64,000 nt of DNA from Pseudomonas pudica (GCF_015680405.1 NZ_JADLJS010000020.1:25984-89983); one strand, 5' to 3'. Positions 25,204-38,911 are shown, numbered from the stretch's first letter. The notes: generated by a model not told the origin, from the letters alone. Program-made: numbers and translations.

Positions 25204-26646
25204 ATGCTCGAAGTACTCAACGATTTCCTCTCGGGGAAACTTCTCATTGTGCTGATCGTAGGGCTGGGTAGCTACTTCACCATCCGTTCCCGGTTCGTCC
25301 AGTTCCGTCATTTTGGCCACATGTTCGGTGTGTTCAAGGAATCGCTGCGTGGCCAGGCAGGCCAGCTGAGTTCCTTCCAGGCCCTGATGCTGAGCCTGGC
25401 CGGCCGCGTGGGCGCCGGTAACATCGCCGGTGTCGGCATTGCCGTGACGCTGGGTGGACCAGGCGCTGTGTTCTGGATGTGGGTCACCGCACTGGTGGGC
25501 ATGTCCAGCAGCTTCTTCGAATGCACCCTGGCCCAGGTCTACAAGCGCGCCGATGGCGATGGGCTGTACCGTGGTGGCCCGGCCTACTACATCCAGCACG
25601 GCCTGAAGCTGAAAAGCATGGCCATCGTGTTCTCGATCCTGCTGCTGGTCACCTACGGCTTCGCCTTCATCGGCCTGCAGTCGTACACCGTGACCCACTC
25701 GCTGCAGAACGCCTTTGCCTTCGACCCCAAGCACACCGGCATCGTACTCGCCGTGCTGCTGGCCATCACATTCATCGGCGGCATCAAGCGCATCGCCGCG
25801 GTGTCCGACCTGCTGGTACCGGTCAAGACCCTGGCCTACATCGGCGTGACCCTGTACGTGATCGGCACCCAGATCGAACACGTGCCGGCCATGCTGGAAA
25901 CCATCTTCAAGAGCGCCTTCGGCCTCGACCCGGCATTCGGCGGCCTGCTCGGCAGCGCCATCGTCATGGGCGTGAAGCGTGGTGTGTTCGCCAACGAAGC
26001 GGGCCTGGGCAGTGCGCCGAACGTCGCCGCCGTGGCCGCCGTGAAACACCCTGGTGCCCAGGGCGTTGTCCAGGCCTTCAGCGTGTTCCTCGACACCTTC
26101 GTGATCTGCACCTGCACCGCGTTGCTGATCCTGCTGTCGGGCTTCTACACCCCGGGCTTCGAAGGTGACGGCATCGTCCTGACCCAGAACTCGCTGGCCG
26201 CCGTGGTCGGTGACTGGGGCCGCGTGTTCGTCAGCGTGGCGCTGTCGCTGTTCGTCTTCACCTGCATCCTCTACAACTACTACCTGGGCGAGAACAGCCT
26301 GCAGTTCCTCAGCCGCAACCGCGTGGTACTGATGGTGTTCCGTGGCCTGGTACTGGCGCTGGTGGTATGGGGTTCGATGCAGGACCTGTCGACCGTGTTC
26401 GCCTTCGCCGACATCACCATGACCTGCCTGGCCTTCGTCAACCTGGTGGCCTTGGCCCTGCTGTTCAAGGTCGGCCTGCGCGTGATGCGCGACTACGACG
26501 AGCAGCGCAAGGCGGGCGTCGACCAGCCAGTGTTCGACTCGGCCAAGTTCACCGACCTGGACCTGGACCGCAATGCCTGGCCTGCCAATCCGCAGGCGGA
26601 AACAGCCACTGACAAAGCGGTTGGCCAAGCCCAGACGCAGCGCTGA
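25204..26646 (+). CDS. Sodium:alanine/glycine symporter, AGCS family
   Basis: The 480-residue inner-membrane protein shows the AGCS pattern: FQALMLSLAGRVGAGNIAGV with GGPGAVFWMWVTALVGM, the sodium-site region GLYRGGPAYYIQHGL, and KRGVFANEAGLGSAPNVAA, the family signature. About eleven helices and a charged C-terminal tail. It probably imports alanine or glycine with sodium. A terminator hairpin follows, then an asparaginase gene. Confidence 0.95.
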   Translation: MLEVLNDFLSGKLLIVLIVGLGSYFTIRSRFVQFRHFGHMFGVFKESLRGQAGQLSSFQALMLSLAGRVGAGNIAGVGIAVTLGGPGAVFWMWVTALVGMSSSFFECTLAQVYKRADGDGLYRGGPAYYIQHGLKLKSMAIVFSILLLVTYGFAFIGLQSYTVTHSLQNAFAFDPKHTGIVLAVLLAITFIGGIKRIAAVSDLLVPVKTLAYIGVTLYVIGTQIEHVPAMLETIFKSAFGLDPAFGGLLGSAIVMGVKRGVFANEAGLGSAPNVAAVAAVKHPGAQGVVQAFSVFLDTFVICTCTALLILLSGFYTPGFEGDGIVLTQNSLAAVVGDWGRVFVSVALSLFVFTCILYNYYLGENSLQFLSRNRVVLMVFRGLVLALVVWGSMQDLSTVFAFADITMTCLAFVNLVALALLFKVGLRVMRDYDEQRKAGVDQPVFDSAKFTDLDLDRNAWPANPQAETATDKAVGQAQTQR

Positions 26647-26661
26647 TATCCTGCCCTGCCC

Positions 26662-26690
26662 AGCCGCCCCGTTCGCGGGCGGCTTTTCTT
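26662..26690 (+). terminator. Rho-independent terminator after the symporter gene
   Basis: AGCCGCCC-CGTTC-GCGGGCGGC followed by TTTTCTTTCT, 15 bases after the stop. Confidence 0.85.
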
Positions 26691-26718
26691 TCTCCGCTCA
26701 TCGCTCCGGATGTTTTCC

Positions 26719-27708
26719 ATGCGTGTAGTAAAGAATCTTCTCGTTCTCTATACCGGTGGCACCATCGGCATGCTCGAAACACCGGAAGGCCTGGCGCCGG
26801 CCGGTGGTTTCGAAGCGCGGATGCGTGAACACTTCTCCCGGTTGGCCGATGCGCCCCAGGTGCAATGGACCCTGCTGGAACTGAACCCCCTGCTCGACAG
26901 CGCCAACATGCAACAGCACAACTGGCTGGCGATGCGCGATGCCATCGTCGCAGCGGTAGAAGTGGCTGGCCATGACGGCGTGCTGGTGCTGCATGGCACA
27001 GACAGCCTGGCCTACAGCGCTGCGGCATTGTCGTTCCTGCTGCTGGGCCTGCCGGTGCCAGTGCTGCTGACCGGCTCGATGCTGCCGGCGGGTGCCGCGG
27101 ACAGCGACGCCTGGGGCAACCTGTGTGGCGCACTGCGCCAGTTCGAACAAGGGCTGGAAGATGGCGTGCAACTGTATTTCCATGGGCAGCTGCTGCATGG
27201 CTGCCGGGCGTCGAAGCTGCGCAGCGAGGCGTTCGATGCCTTTGCCGCGCTACCGCGTCATCGTGACAGTGAGCGCGCCACGGCGATCCCAGCCGAACTT
27301 GGCTACAAGCACCCGCGCCAACCGGTCAACCTGGCGGTAGTGCCGGTGTTCCCGGGCCTGCAGGCCGGGCACTTGCAGGCACTGCTGGGCAGCGGCGTGC
27401 AGGGGTTGCTGCTGGAGTGCTACGGCAGCGGTACCGGGCCATCGGATGACCAGGCGTTGCTGGATGTGCTGAGCGCGGCACGCCAGCGGGGCGTGATGCT
27501 GGCGGCTATCAGCCAGTGCCCTGAGGGGTCGGTGATGTTCGACACCTATGCGGCGGGTAACCGCTTGCGCGGGGCCGGGCTAATCAGTGGCGGGGGCATG
27601 ACCCGGGAGGCGGCGCTGGCCAAGATGGTTGCGCTGCTGGGGGCTGGGCTGGATGTCGACACGGCAGAACGGTGGTTTGCCCTGGATCTGTGTGGGGAAC
27701 GGGCCTGA
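26719..27708 (+). CDS. L-asparaginase, type I-like
   Basis: The 329-residue enzyme hydrolyses asparagine to aspartate and ammonia. The first catalytic Thr is in LYTGGTIGM, the second in VLHGTDSLAYSA, and LTGSMLPAG with GLLLECYGSGTGPS matches the family. There is no signal peptide, so it is cytoplasmic. I choose the ATG at 26719 because CCGGA lies eight bases upstream; an in-frame ATG at 26710 would add MFS. It pairs with the amino-acid symporter upstream in the same direction. Confidence 0.9.
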   Translation: MRVVKNLLVLYTGGTIGMLETPEGLAPAGGFEARMREHFSRLADAPQVQWTLLELNPLLDSANMQQHNWLAMRDAIVAAVEVAGHDGVLVLHGTDSLAYSAAALSFLLLGLPVPVLLTGSMLPAGAADSDAWGNLCGALRQFEQGLEDGVQLYFHGQLLHGCRASKLRSEAFDAFAALPRHRDSERATAIPAELGYKHPRQPVNLAVVPVFPGLQAGHLQALLGSGVQGLLLECYGSGTGPSDDQALLDVLSAARQRGVMLAAISQCPEGSVMFDTYAAGNRLRGAGLISGGGMTREAALAKMVALLGAGLDVDTAERWFALDLCGERA

Positions 27709-27721
27709 GTGTTGCCTGGTC

Positions 27722-27817
27722 TGGCCCTATCGCCGGCAAGCCAGCTCCCACAGGGATAACACAAGGCCTGAGGCCTGTGGAGTACCTGTGGGAGCTGGCT
27801 TGCCGGCGATAGGGCCC
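27722..27817. repeat. REP pair, CTATCGCCGGCAAGCCAGCTCCCACA type
   Basis: Near-perfect inverted copies: CTATCGCCGGCAAGCCAGCT and AGCTGGCTTGCCGGCGATAG flank a 40-base spacer that itself holds AAGGCCTGAGGCCTG. It lies between the asparaginase and tRNA-Sec. Confidence 0.9.
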
Positions 27818-27834
27818 TGACAGGCAAAAGAAAA

Positions 27835-27930
27835 TGGCGGAAGGCAGCGGGAGTCGAACCTGCCCGGGAACGGCTGCCGTCCCCAACCGGGTTTGAAGCC
27901 CGGCCGCGCCACCGGGCGCGATTGCCTTCC
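27835..27930 (-). tRNA. selC: tRNA-Sec (UCA anticodon)
   Basis: The minus strand folds into a selenocysteine tRNA: an 8-bp acceptor stem (GGAAGGCA pairing TGCCTTCC), anticodon loop CTTCAAA with TCA at 27896-27894, a long GC-rich variable arm, a TTCGACT T-loop and an encoded CCA end. Its 96-base length and 8-bp acceptor set it apart from ordinary tRNAs. It is the last gene of the selenium block, seven bases after selB. A TTTTCTTTT run follows the CCA on the minus strand. Confidence 0.96.
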
Positions 27931-27936
27931 TTGAAC

Positions 27937-31289
<3,353 letters not shown>

Positions 31290-31318
31290 CTACCTTGGAC
31301 TGATCCGTTGTCTGTACT

Positions 31319-31409
31319 GGCCTCTTCGCGGGTAAACCCGCTCCCACAGCGGCAGCGCAAGCCTCAATAGCTGCGCTGGCCCCGCGGGAGCGGGTTTACC
31401 TGCGAAGAA
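31319..31409. repeat. REP pair, TCTTCGCGGGTAAACCCGCTCCCACA type
   Basis: Arms TCTTCGCGGGTAAACCCGCT and AGCGGGTTTACCTGCGAAGA face each other between fdhE and selA, inside the otherwise compact selenium block. Confidence 0.88.
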
Positions 31410-31442
31410 GGCGACTCGGTCTTACAGTGTAGACACTCTCCA

Positions 31443-32363
31443 CTACCCGGGTGCGAGCATCAGGTTCGGTGCCAACCGATGAAACCCCTCCTCGTCCAGG
31501 CGAATGTCCAGTGCCAGGCTGGCCAGGTCATCGGCCAGCGGCTCGGCCGCAGCATCGTTTTCCAGGTAATTCTGCTTCAGGTAGCTCTCGCACTCCGGGC
31601 AGCACTCCGCGCGCAGCGGCGCCTTGCCCGGCGCATGGCGGTCATCGTCAAGGCTGGTATAGCGCAGGTCCTTGCTCGACTCGCAGTACACGCACTTGAC
31701 CCGCACCACATGCCATTCGCAGGCACACAGCGAACAAGCCAGGTAGCGCAGGCCATTGTGCTTGCCGCGGTTGCGCACCACCCCGGCCATCGCCGGCGAA
31801 CCGCAGGCCGGGCACTGGGCCAGGCTGCCGGCAGGCTTGAGCTCTGGCGTGGGCAGCGCCAGCAACCAGCTGGACCAGGCCGCCTGCAAGGCCGCCCCTA
31901 TGAACGGCACCAGCGCCGCAGGCACGGCATCGTACTGACCGGCAAGCAAGGCAATGCCCCAACCCTTGCGTTGATGGTCGTCACTGCTGTGCAGGGCTTG
32001 CAGCGCCTCCCCCAACGGACCACTGGTGTACGCGTCGAGATGCTCAAGCAAGGCTTGCAACCAGACCAGCCACGGCCCCTCACGCACCAGGCTGTCCGCC
32101 GCCAGAGGCGGCAAACCATGACTTATGCACAGGCGCTGACGCTCCTCGGCCACCGGCATGCCAGCGGGCGGGTTATTCACAAGCTGCTGCTGGATAAGGC
32201 ACAAACGAGCCACCAGCTTCAGATATTCGCCAAGGGCATTGCCCTCGGCCAACTGCTCCAGGCGCGCGGCGCGCAGTTCGAACAGGTTGGCGGGGGGCAG
32301 GTGCAGAAACGGCGGCATCACCGCCGACGCTTCGATCTGCCCGGGTTCGAGTATCGTGCTCAA
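31443..32363 (-). CDS. fdhE: Formate dehydrogenase accessory protein
   Basis: FdhE is a cytoplasmic zinc/iron protein required for maturation of respiratory formate dehydrogenase. The 306 residues carry the paired cysteine motifs CPACGSPAM, LACSLCACEWH, CVYCESS and CCPECESYLKQ in the C-terminal half. It lies four bases after fdoI in the same direction. Confidence 0.95.
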   Translation of the reverse strand: MSTILEPGQIEASAVMPPFLHLPPANLFELRAARLEQLAEGNALGEYLKLVARLCLIQQQLVNNPPAGMPVAEERQRLCISHGLPPLAADSLVREGPWLVWLQALLEHLDAYTSGPLGEALQALHSSDDHQRKGWGIALLAGQYDAVPAALVPFIGAALQAAWSSWLLALPTPELKPAGSLAQCPACGSPAMAGVVRNRGKHNGLRYLACSLCACEWHVVRVKCVYCESSKDLRYTSLDDDRHAPGKAPLRAECCPECESYLKQNYLENDAAAEPLADDLASLALDIRLDEEGFHRLAPNLMLAPG

Positions 32364-32367
32364 GCGC

Positions 32368-33024
32368 TCATCCTTCTTTTCGTCCGTGATTGCCCGGCGT
32401 CTTGTCGCCGGTCACTTCGCGGTACCACAACTCATGGTGCTTGCGCGCCCAGGCGCGGCTGACCCAGCCATGCAGCATGGCGCCGATCGAACCTTTGATC
32501 CAGATGCCGGCGTAGATGTGCACGATGATGCTGAGGATCAGCACGAACGCCGCCAGTGCGTGGAGCAGCGCGGACAGGCGAATGACCTCGATGCCGAACA
32601 AATGGCTGAAGTATGCGCGCCAGATCACCACGCCGCTGACCAACAGAACCAGCATGCACACCAGCAGGGTCCAGAACAACAGTTTCTGCCCGGCGTTGTA
32701 CTTGCCGATCGGTGGTACACCCTCCTCCTTGTTGAGCATCACCTGGTCCACGCGGCGTAGCCACAGGCGGTCGTTGGCAGTGATGAAGTTGGCCCGCCAG
32801 AAACGCAGCACCAGGCCGAGGAAGAACACGAACATCGCCACCCCGATGAAGGGGTGCAGGATGCGTGTCCACGGCCCACCGCCGAACAGGTTGCTGAGCC
32901 AGAACAGTGCCGGATGGAACAGCGCAAGCCCCGACAGGCCAGCCAGGACGAACAGGATCGCGACGACCCAGTGGTTGCTGCGCTCGTTGGCGTTGTAGCG
33001 CAGGATGGGTTTGTTGTCGTTCAT
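32368..33024 (-). CDS. fdoI: Formate dehydrogenase, cytochrome b556 gamma subunit
   Basis: The 218-residue membrane subunit has four helices with haem-ligand histidines ([57 protein letters not shown]). It passes electrons from the periplasmic FeS subunit to the quinone pool. It overlaps fdoH by four bases (ATGA). Confidence 0.95.
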   Translation of the reverse strand: MNDNKPILRYNANERSNHWVVAILFVLAGLSGLALFHPALFWLSNLFGGGPWTRILHPFIGVAMFVFFLGLVLRFWRANFITANDRLWLRRVDQVMLNKEEGVPPIGKYNAGQKLLFWTLLVCMLVLLVSGVVIWRAYFSHLFGIEVIRLSALLHALAAFVLILSIIVHIYAGIWIKGSIGAMLHGWVSRAWARKHHELWYREVTGDKTPGNHGRKEG

Positions 33025-33971
33025 GGCCGCTGCTCCCCTTGCCCACCGGGCTTGGTCGGATCATAGACATGGACCGACGGGTCCACCTGGTGCACGCTTT
33101 CATCCGCAGGTATCGGATGTTCGTCCTCTTCCACCCGCTGTGGCCCGACCCGCACATAGTGGAAAAACCCGGCCAGCACCGCCGCGCCCATGGCAAGCAG
33201 CGCCAGCGGCTTGGTGAAGCCCTTCCACAGCCCCACCAGCGGGCTGATCACCGGCTGGTCCGGCAGGCCGGCGTACAGCTTCGGCGTGTCGGCATGGTGC
33301 AACACATACATCACGTGGGTGCCACCGACGCCATCCGGGTCGTACAGCCCGGCCTTGTCGTAGCCCCGCGATTTGAGGTCGACGATGCGTTCGGCTGCAT
33401 GAACCTTCATCTCGTCCTTGGTGCCGAACACGATCGCCCCGGTCGGGCAGGTTTTCACACAGGCCGGCTCCAGGCCCACGGTCACGCGGTCGGAACACAG
33501 GGTGCACTTGTACGCCTTGTGGTCCTTCTGCGAGATGCGCGGGATGTTGAACGGGCAACCGGTGATGCAATAGCCACAACCGATGCAGTGGTCCTGGTTG
33601 AAGTCGACGATGCCGTTGGCGTGCTTGATGATTGCCCCCGGGCTCGGGCACGCCTTCAGGCAACCTGGCTCGGCGCAGTGCATGCAGCCGTCCTTGCGAA
33701 TCAGCCACTCCAGGTTGCCGTCGTCGCGCTCGTGCTCGGTGAAGCGCATCAGGGTCCAGGTCTCGGCGGTGAGGTCCTGGGGATTGTCGTAGGTGCCGTG
33801 GTTGTGGCCGACCTCGTCACGCAGTTCGTTCCACTCCGAACACGCCACCTGGCAGGCCTTGCAGCCGATGCACTTGGTAGTGTCGATCAGCTTGGCGACT
33901 TCCTGCTGCTGGCGTACCGAAGGCGGTACGGTGGTGGTGGCCGAGCGGGCGATGATGTCTTGGCTGGCCAT
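33021..33971 (-). CDS. fdoH: Formate dehydrogenase, iron-sulfur beta subunit
   Basis: The 316-residue subunit has four [4Fe-4S] motifs: [50 protein letters not shown] and [22 protein letters not shown]-terminal helix ([19 protein letters not shown]) anchors it to the membrane. It relays electrons from FdnG to FdoI and overlaps the fdnG stop by one base. Confidence 0.96.
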   Translation of the reverse strand: MASQDIIARSATTTVPPSVRQQQEVAKLIDTTKCIGCKACQVACSEWNELRDEVGHNHGTYDNPQDLTAETWTLMRFTEHERDDGNLEWLIRKDGCMHCAEPGCLKACPSPGAIIKHANGIVDFNQDHCIGCGYCITGCPFNIPRISQKDHKAYKCTLCSDRVTVGLEPACVKTCPTGAIVFGTKDEMKVHAAERIVDLKSRGYDKAGLYDPDGVGGTHVMYVLHHADTPKLYAGLPDQPVISPLVGLWKGFTKPLALLAMGAAVLAGFFHYVRVGPQRVEEDEHPIPADESVHQVDPSVHVYDPTKPGGQGEQRP

Positions 33972-36900
33972 CAGAGTTTCTCCACTTTGACGAGGAACGA
34001 CTTGGACTCTGGCGTCTGGGTATTGCCGTCACCCAGGAAAGGCACCAGGGTGTTTGTCAGATAGCCATGCCGCGTAGCCCCGGTGAAACCCCAGTGCAGT
34101 GGGATGCCGATCTGGTGCACGGTCTGGTTGTTGACCTTGAGCGGGCGAATCCGCTTGGTCACCACCGCCACCGCATCGATATGCCCGCGCTTGCTCGACA
34201 CCCGCACCCGGTCGCCGGCCTTGATACCTTTCTCGTTGGCCAGCACCTCGCCGATTTCGACGAACTGCTCGGGCTGGGCGATGGCGTTCAGCCGGCAATG
34301 CTTGCTCCAGAAGTGGAAGTGCTCCGTCAGCCGGTACGTGGTCGCCGCGTAGGGGAACTCGTCGTGCTTGCCGAGGCTGTCCCACACCGAATCGAAGACC
34401 CGCCCAGCCGGGTTGCTGGTGGCCTTCTTGTTCTGCGGGTGCAGCGGATTGATGCCAATCGGCGTCTCGAACGGCTCGTAGTGCTCGGGGAACGGGCCTT
34501 CGGCCATCTTGTCGATGGCGAAGAACCGCGCCACGCCTTCGGGGTTCATGATGAACGGGTTCATCCCCGCCTCAGGCGGCGAGTCGACCTTGAAGTCAGG
34601 CACGTCTGTGCCGGTCCAGGCCTTGCCGTTCCACCACACCAGGCGTTTCTTCTCCGGGTCCCACGGCTTGCCTTGCGGGTCGCTGGAGGCACGGTTGTAG
34701 AGGATGCGGCGGTTGGCTGGCCAGGCCCAGGCCCAGTTCTGCACCTGGTGCATGCCGTACGGGTCGCTGTTGTCACGACGAGCCATCTGGTTACCCTGCT
34801 CGGTCCAGCTGCCGGCGAAGATCCAGCAGCCGGACGCGGTGCTGCCGTCGTCCTTGAGCTGGCCAAAGCCCGCCAGTTGCTGGCCGGCCTTGATCACTGC
34901 GCCAGTCGGGTCGGTGACGTCGGTCACCGCCCAGCCGTTCATTTCCTTGGCCAGCTCCTCCGGGGATGGCTCTTCAGGGACCTTGTACGGCCAGCTGATG
35001 TTCATCAGCGCATCAGGGTAGGCGCCGCCCTCGGCCTGGTAGCGTTGGCGCAGGCGCAGGAACAGCTCGCTCATGATGTGAACGTCGGTGCGGGTCTCGC
35101 CCGGGCCGTCGGCGCCCTTCCAGTGCCACTGCAGCCAGCGGCTGCTGTTGACCAGCGAGCCGTCTTCCTCGGCAAAGCAGGTGGTGGGCAGGCGGATCAC
35201 TTCGGTCTGGATATTGGCCGTGTCGACATCGTTGAACGGCCCGGCGTTGCGCCAGAACTCCGAGGTCTCGGTGGCCAGCGGGTCCATGATCACCAGCCAC
35301 TTGAGCTTGCCCAGGGCCGCGGTTACGCGGTTCTTGTCCGGCAACGCGGCAATCGGGTTGAAACCCTGGCACATGTAGCCGTTGACCTTGCCTTGGCCCA
35401 TCATCTCGAACATGCGCAGCACGTCGTAGGCCGGTACATCGAGCTTGGGCAACCAGTCGTAGCCCCAGTTGTTCTCTGCGGTGGCATTGGCGCCGTACCA
35501 GGCTTTCATCAGGCTGACGTGGAACTTGCCGTAGTTCTGCCAATACGACAGTTGCCCAGGGCGCAGCGGCTTGGAGGCGCGCTTGTCGATATAGGCGGCA
35601 TAGTCCTGCTCTGCGTCGCCAGCCAGGGTCAGGTAGCCCGGCAGCGAGTTGGACAGCAGCCCAAGGTCGGTCAGGCCCTGGATGTTGGAGTGCCCCCTCA
35701 AGGCGTTGACACCGCCACCTGGCATGCCGACGTTGCCAAGCAGCAACTGGACCATGGCCGCGCTGCGGATGATCTGAGCGCCGATCGAGTGCTGCGTCCA
35801 GCCCAGCGCGTAGAGGATCGTCATGGTCTTGCCCGGTACCGAGCAGGTGGCGATCTCTTCCCAGATCTTCAGCATGGCGTCCTGCGGCATGCCACAGGTC
35901 ATGCTCGCCAGTTCCGGGGTATAGCGGCTGTAGTGCTGCTTCATCAGCTGGAACACGCAGCGCGGGTGCTGCAGGGTCGGGTCGACCTTGGCAAAACCGT
36001 CCTCACCCAGCTCGTAACCCCAGCCGGACTTGTCGGCATACACGCGCTTGGCCTCGTCGTAGCCGCTGAACAGGCCATCCTCGAAGCCATAGTTCTCTTT
36101 GACGATGAACGACACATCGGTGTAGTTGCGCACGTACTCGTGCTGGATCTTGTCGTTGCTCAGCAGGTAATTGATCAGCCCGCCCATGAAGGCGATATCG
36201 GTACCAGTACGGATCGGTGCGTAGTAGTCCGCCACCGAAGCGGTACGGGTAAACCGCGGGTCGACCACGATCAGCCGCGCCTTGTTGTGCGCCTTGGCCT
36301 CGGTCACCCACTTGAAGCCGCACGGATGCGCTTCTGCTGCGTTGCCACCCATTACCAGGACCAGATTCGCGTTGGCGATATCGGACCAGTGATTGGTCAT
36401 GGCGCCACGGCCGTACGTCGGGGCAAGACTTGCCACCGTCGGGCCATGTCAGACACGAGCCTGGTTATCGAACCCCAGCATGCCTGTTGCGCGGACGACC
36501 TTGTGGGTCAGGTAGCCAGCCTCGCTGGAGGCGGCGGAAGCAGCGAGAAAACCGGTGGTGATCCAACGGTTGACCGTTTGCCCCTGGGCGTTCTTTTCTA
36601 TGAAGTTGGCGTCGCGGTCCTGCTTCATCAGGTCGGCGACGCGATCGAGCGCCTCATCCCAGCTGACCCGCACCCACTCCTGGCTGCCCGGCTTGCGTAC
36701 CTCGGGGTACTGCAGGCGGCTCGGGCTGTGGATGAAGTCCAGCAGGCCAGCGCCTTTCGGGCAGAGGGTGCCGCGGTTGACCGGGTGGTCGGCGTCACCT
36801 TCGATATGGATGATGTTCTGTTTGACGTTCTTGCCCGCATCGCCCTGGCTGTACATGATCAGGCCGCAGCCGACCGAGCAGTAAGGGCAGGTGTTACGGG

Positions 36901-37039
36901 TTTCCTTGGTATGCGCCAGCTTGAAGTGACGCACCTGCTCGGCAAATGCTGGTGTAGGGGCCATGCCCAACGCCGCAAGGCTCGAGCCTCCAAGGCCGAC
37001 GGCGGCGACCTTGAAGAACTGCCGACGGTTCAGGTCCAT
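33971..37039 (-). CDS. fdnG: Selenocysteine-containing formate dehydrogenase, catalytic alpha subunit
   Basis: The 1022-residue Mo/W-bis-MGD enzyme oxidises formate in the periplasm. The Tat signal is [18 protein letters not shown] with RRQFFK; the [4Fe-4S] motif is [17 protein letters not shown]. The frame is interrupted by TGA at 36451-36449, in the context QARV-(UGA)[17 protein letters not shown], exactly the family's Sec site, so it is read as selenocysteine and not as a stop. A SECIS-like hairpin follows at 36422-36434. The ATG at 37039 precedes the Tat motif. It heads the operon fdnG-fdoH-fdoI-fdhE-selA-selB-selC. Confidence 0.96.
36422..36434 (-). promoter_or_regulatory. Bacterial SECIS-like hairpin
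   Basis: On the minus strand GGCAAGTCTTGCC forms a 5-bp stem (GGCAA/TTGCC) with a three-base GTC loop, starting 14 bases after the UGA. Position and GU-containing apical loop agree with SelB-binding SECIS elements; further 5' pairing with the bases near the UGA is possible. Confidence 0.7.
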
Positions 37040-37102
37040 CGTGCACTCCTGATCAGGTGGTGGACGCACGGAACATGGCCGGCGCCTCTTGGTAGTCACG
37101 GT

Positions 37103-37123
37103 GGCGGCCAATTGATGGCCGCC
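37103..37123 (-). promoter_or_regulatory. Inverted repeat upstream of fdnG
   Basis: GGCGGCCA-ATTGA-TGGCCGCC has perfect 8-base arms, 64 bases upstream of the fdnG start. It may be a regulator site or a 5' leader hairpin. The rest of the gap 37040-37311 holds the next REP pair and nothing else I can support. Confidence 0.45.
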
Positions 37124-37192
37124 AAGAGTTAAGACTAGCCAAGAATCGAGAAGGTGCGATGACATGGGTCAGTTGAAGGCGCTGTGTTGCCT

Positions 37193-37280
37193 GATTCGCG
37201 GGTAAAAACGCTCCCACAGGTACTGCACATGCCCGAAGCACGGCGCTATTTCTGTGGGAGCGGGCGTGCTCGCGAACACC
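37193..37280. repeat. REP pair, ATTCGCGGGTAAAAACGCTCCCACA type
   Basis: Arms TTCGCGGGTAAAAACGCTCC and GGGAGCGGGCGTGCTCGCGA are diverged from each other (AAAAACG against GGGCGTG), so the left hairpin is imperfect. It lies between the SDR and fdnG genes. Confidence 0.78.
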
Positions 37281-37311
37281 GGCAACGCCGGTGCCATCCA
37301 CCATCGGCCGA

Positions 37312-38073
37312 TCAGCAAAGCGGCAGGTTGCGCACTACGTTCAGCGCCGCGCTGCTCTGCGCCACCGGCATGATCTCGATGGTATTGATGTTCACATGCG
37401 CCGGCTGCTCGGCAATCCATGCCACCGTGGCCGCGATGTCCTCGGGCAGGATGGCCTCCACATCCCGATACAGCGCCTGCACGGCATCCAGGTCACCATT
37501 CAGGCGCACCACCGAGAAATCGGTCCCCGAGCACAGCCCAGGCTCGATGTTGCTCACTCGCACGCGGGTGCCCGCCAGGTCGGCGCGCAGGTTGAGGCTG
37601 AACTGGCGGACAAAGGCCTTGCTGGCGCCATACACATTACCGCCTGGGTAGGGGTAGGTGCCGGCGATCGAGCCGATGTTGATGATCATGCCACTGTCGC
37701 TTTCCACCATCTGCGGCAGGATCTTGTGGGTGACCATGGCCAGGCCGGTGATGTTGGTGTCGATCATTCGCTGCCAGTTTTCCGCACTGCTTGCCTGGGC
37801 ACGGTCCACGCCCAGCGCCAGCCCGGCATTGTTGACCAGCAGGTCGATCTGCAGCGAAGCATCACGAATCTGCTCGACCGCCGTCTCGAGCGACAACGGG
37901 TCGGTGACGTCCAGCGCCAGCGGAATGAAATTGACGCCCAGCTCGGCCTCCAGCGCTTGCAGCTTGTCCATGCGCCGGGCACCACCGATCACGCGGTAGC
38001 CTTTGCCGATCAAGGTACGGCAGATGGCGCGGCCAAAGCCCGAGGAGGCGCCGGTTACGAATGCGGTTTTCAT
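37312..38073 (-). CDS. Short-chain dehydrogenase, YdfG-like (module B)
   Basis: The 253-residue SDR has TGASSGFGRAICRTL (cofactor loop), NNAGLAL, the catalytic Ser in INIGSIAGTYPYPGG and YGASKAF (YxxxK). YdfG-type enzymes oxidise beta-hydroxy acids such as serine, L-allo-threonine and 3-hydroxyisobutyrate. It is the third gene of a minus-strand run with a TauE/SafE permease (21 bases upstream) and an Fe/2OG oxygenase, so oxidation of the oxygenase product is a plausible role. Confidence 0.88.
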   Translation of the reverse strand: MKTAFVTGASSGFGRAICRTLIGKGYRVIGGARRMDKLQALEAELGVNFIPLALDVTDPLSLETAVEQIRDASLQIDLLVNNAGLALGVDRAQASSAENWQRMIDTNITGLAMVTHKILPQMVESDSGMIINIGSIAGTYPYPGGNVYGASKAFVRQFSLNLRADLAGTRVRVSNIEPGLCSGTDFSVVRLNGDLDAVQALYRDVEAILPEDIAATVAWIAEQPAHVNINTIEIMPVAQSSAALNVVRNLPLC

Positions 38074-38094
38074 CAGTTGTCTCCTATGGAAGGG

Positions 38095-38880
38095 TCAGGC
38101 CAGGTACTTCACGCCCAGGCTGGTGAACAGGCAGAGCATCGAGAACACCAGCGCCTTGCGCACCACTTCGTTGCCTTTGCGCAGGGCCAGCGCGCTGCCA
38201 AGGTGGTTACCGAGGATGTTGCAAGCCACCAGCGGCAACGCCAGCAGGTAGACGACCTTGCCGGCAATGACGAAGGCCACCAGGGCGCCGATATTGGATG
38301 CGAAGTTGAAGGTTTTGGAGTTGGCCGAGCTGGAGACCAGGTCCATGCGCAGCAGGTAATGGAAAGCGATGATGAACATGCTGCCGGTACCGGGACCGAA
38401 GAAGCCGTCATAGAAACCGATGGCCAGGCAGGTCAGGGGGACCACGGTGAACAGCATGCGCGATGACAGTTCGCGCTCTTCGACCGGGCGGTCCTTGGGG
38501 GTGAGGAAGATGAGGATGCCGAAGGGGATCAGCGCCAGGATGATCTTGCCTACGGTTTCCTGGGAGATCGACACGATCAGGTGCGCTCCCAGGTAGGCAC
38601 CGAGCAGCGAGAATGGCACGCCGACCAGCGCTACCTTCCAGACCATCTTGCTGTTCGCCAGGAAGTTGCGGATGGCCGCCAGCGTGCCGAGGGTACTGAC
38701 CAGTTTTTCCTGGCCGAGGGCAACCTGGGGTGGCATGCCAACCAGCAGAAAGCCCGGCACCAGGAACAGCCCGCCGCCACCGGCAATGCTGTCGACGAAG
38801 CCGGCAACGAAGGCAATTGCCCCGAGCATGAGGATCGCCAGCAACCAGTGTTCAGCCCAGAAAGCGCCTAACAGTTCCAT
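38095..38880 (-). CDS. TauE/SafE family permease (module B)
   Basis: A 261-residue membrane protein with the same duplicated pattern as the module A permease: AFVAGFVDSIAGGGGLFLVPG, and GFYDGFFGPGTGSMFIIAF in the second half. It lies between the oxygenase (31 bases upstream) and the SDR. Exporters of this family carry small anions; the substrate is unknown. Confidence 0.88.
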   Translation of the reverse strand: MELLGAFWAEHWLLAILMLGAIAFVAGFVDSIAGGGGLFLVPGFLLVGMPPQVALGQEKLVSTLGTLAAIRNFLANSKMVWKVALVGVPFSLLGAYLGAHLIVSISQETVGKIILALIPFGILIFLTPKDRPVEERELSSRMLFTVVPLTCLAIGFYDGFFGPGTGSMFIIAFHYLLRMDLVSSSANSKTFNFASNIGALVAFVIAGKVVYLLALPLVACNILGNHLGSALALRKGNEVVRKALVFSMLCLFTSLGVKYLA

Positions 38881-38911
38881 AACAGTACGTCCATCGAGTC
38901 AGTGAAAGAGA

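Noticed and set aside
27722..27817. REP pair near tRNA-Sec taken as an attachment site or CRISPR repeat
   Set aside because: It is an inverted pair of the same kind as ten other loci, with no spacer series, no integrase gene nearby and no tRNA 3' duplication.
36449..36451. fdnG read as a broken gene because of the in-frame TGA
   Set aside because: The context [14 protein letters not shown] is the family's Sec site, a SECIS-like hairpin follows, and selA, selB and tRNA-Sec are in the same block.
34067..37132. A 1021-codon plus-strand open frame
   Set aside because: It lies antisense to fdnG and has low-complexity His/Arg/Val-rich content without a domain.
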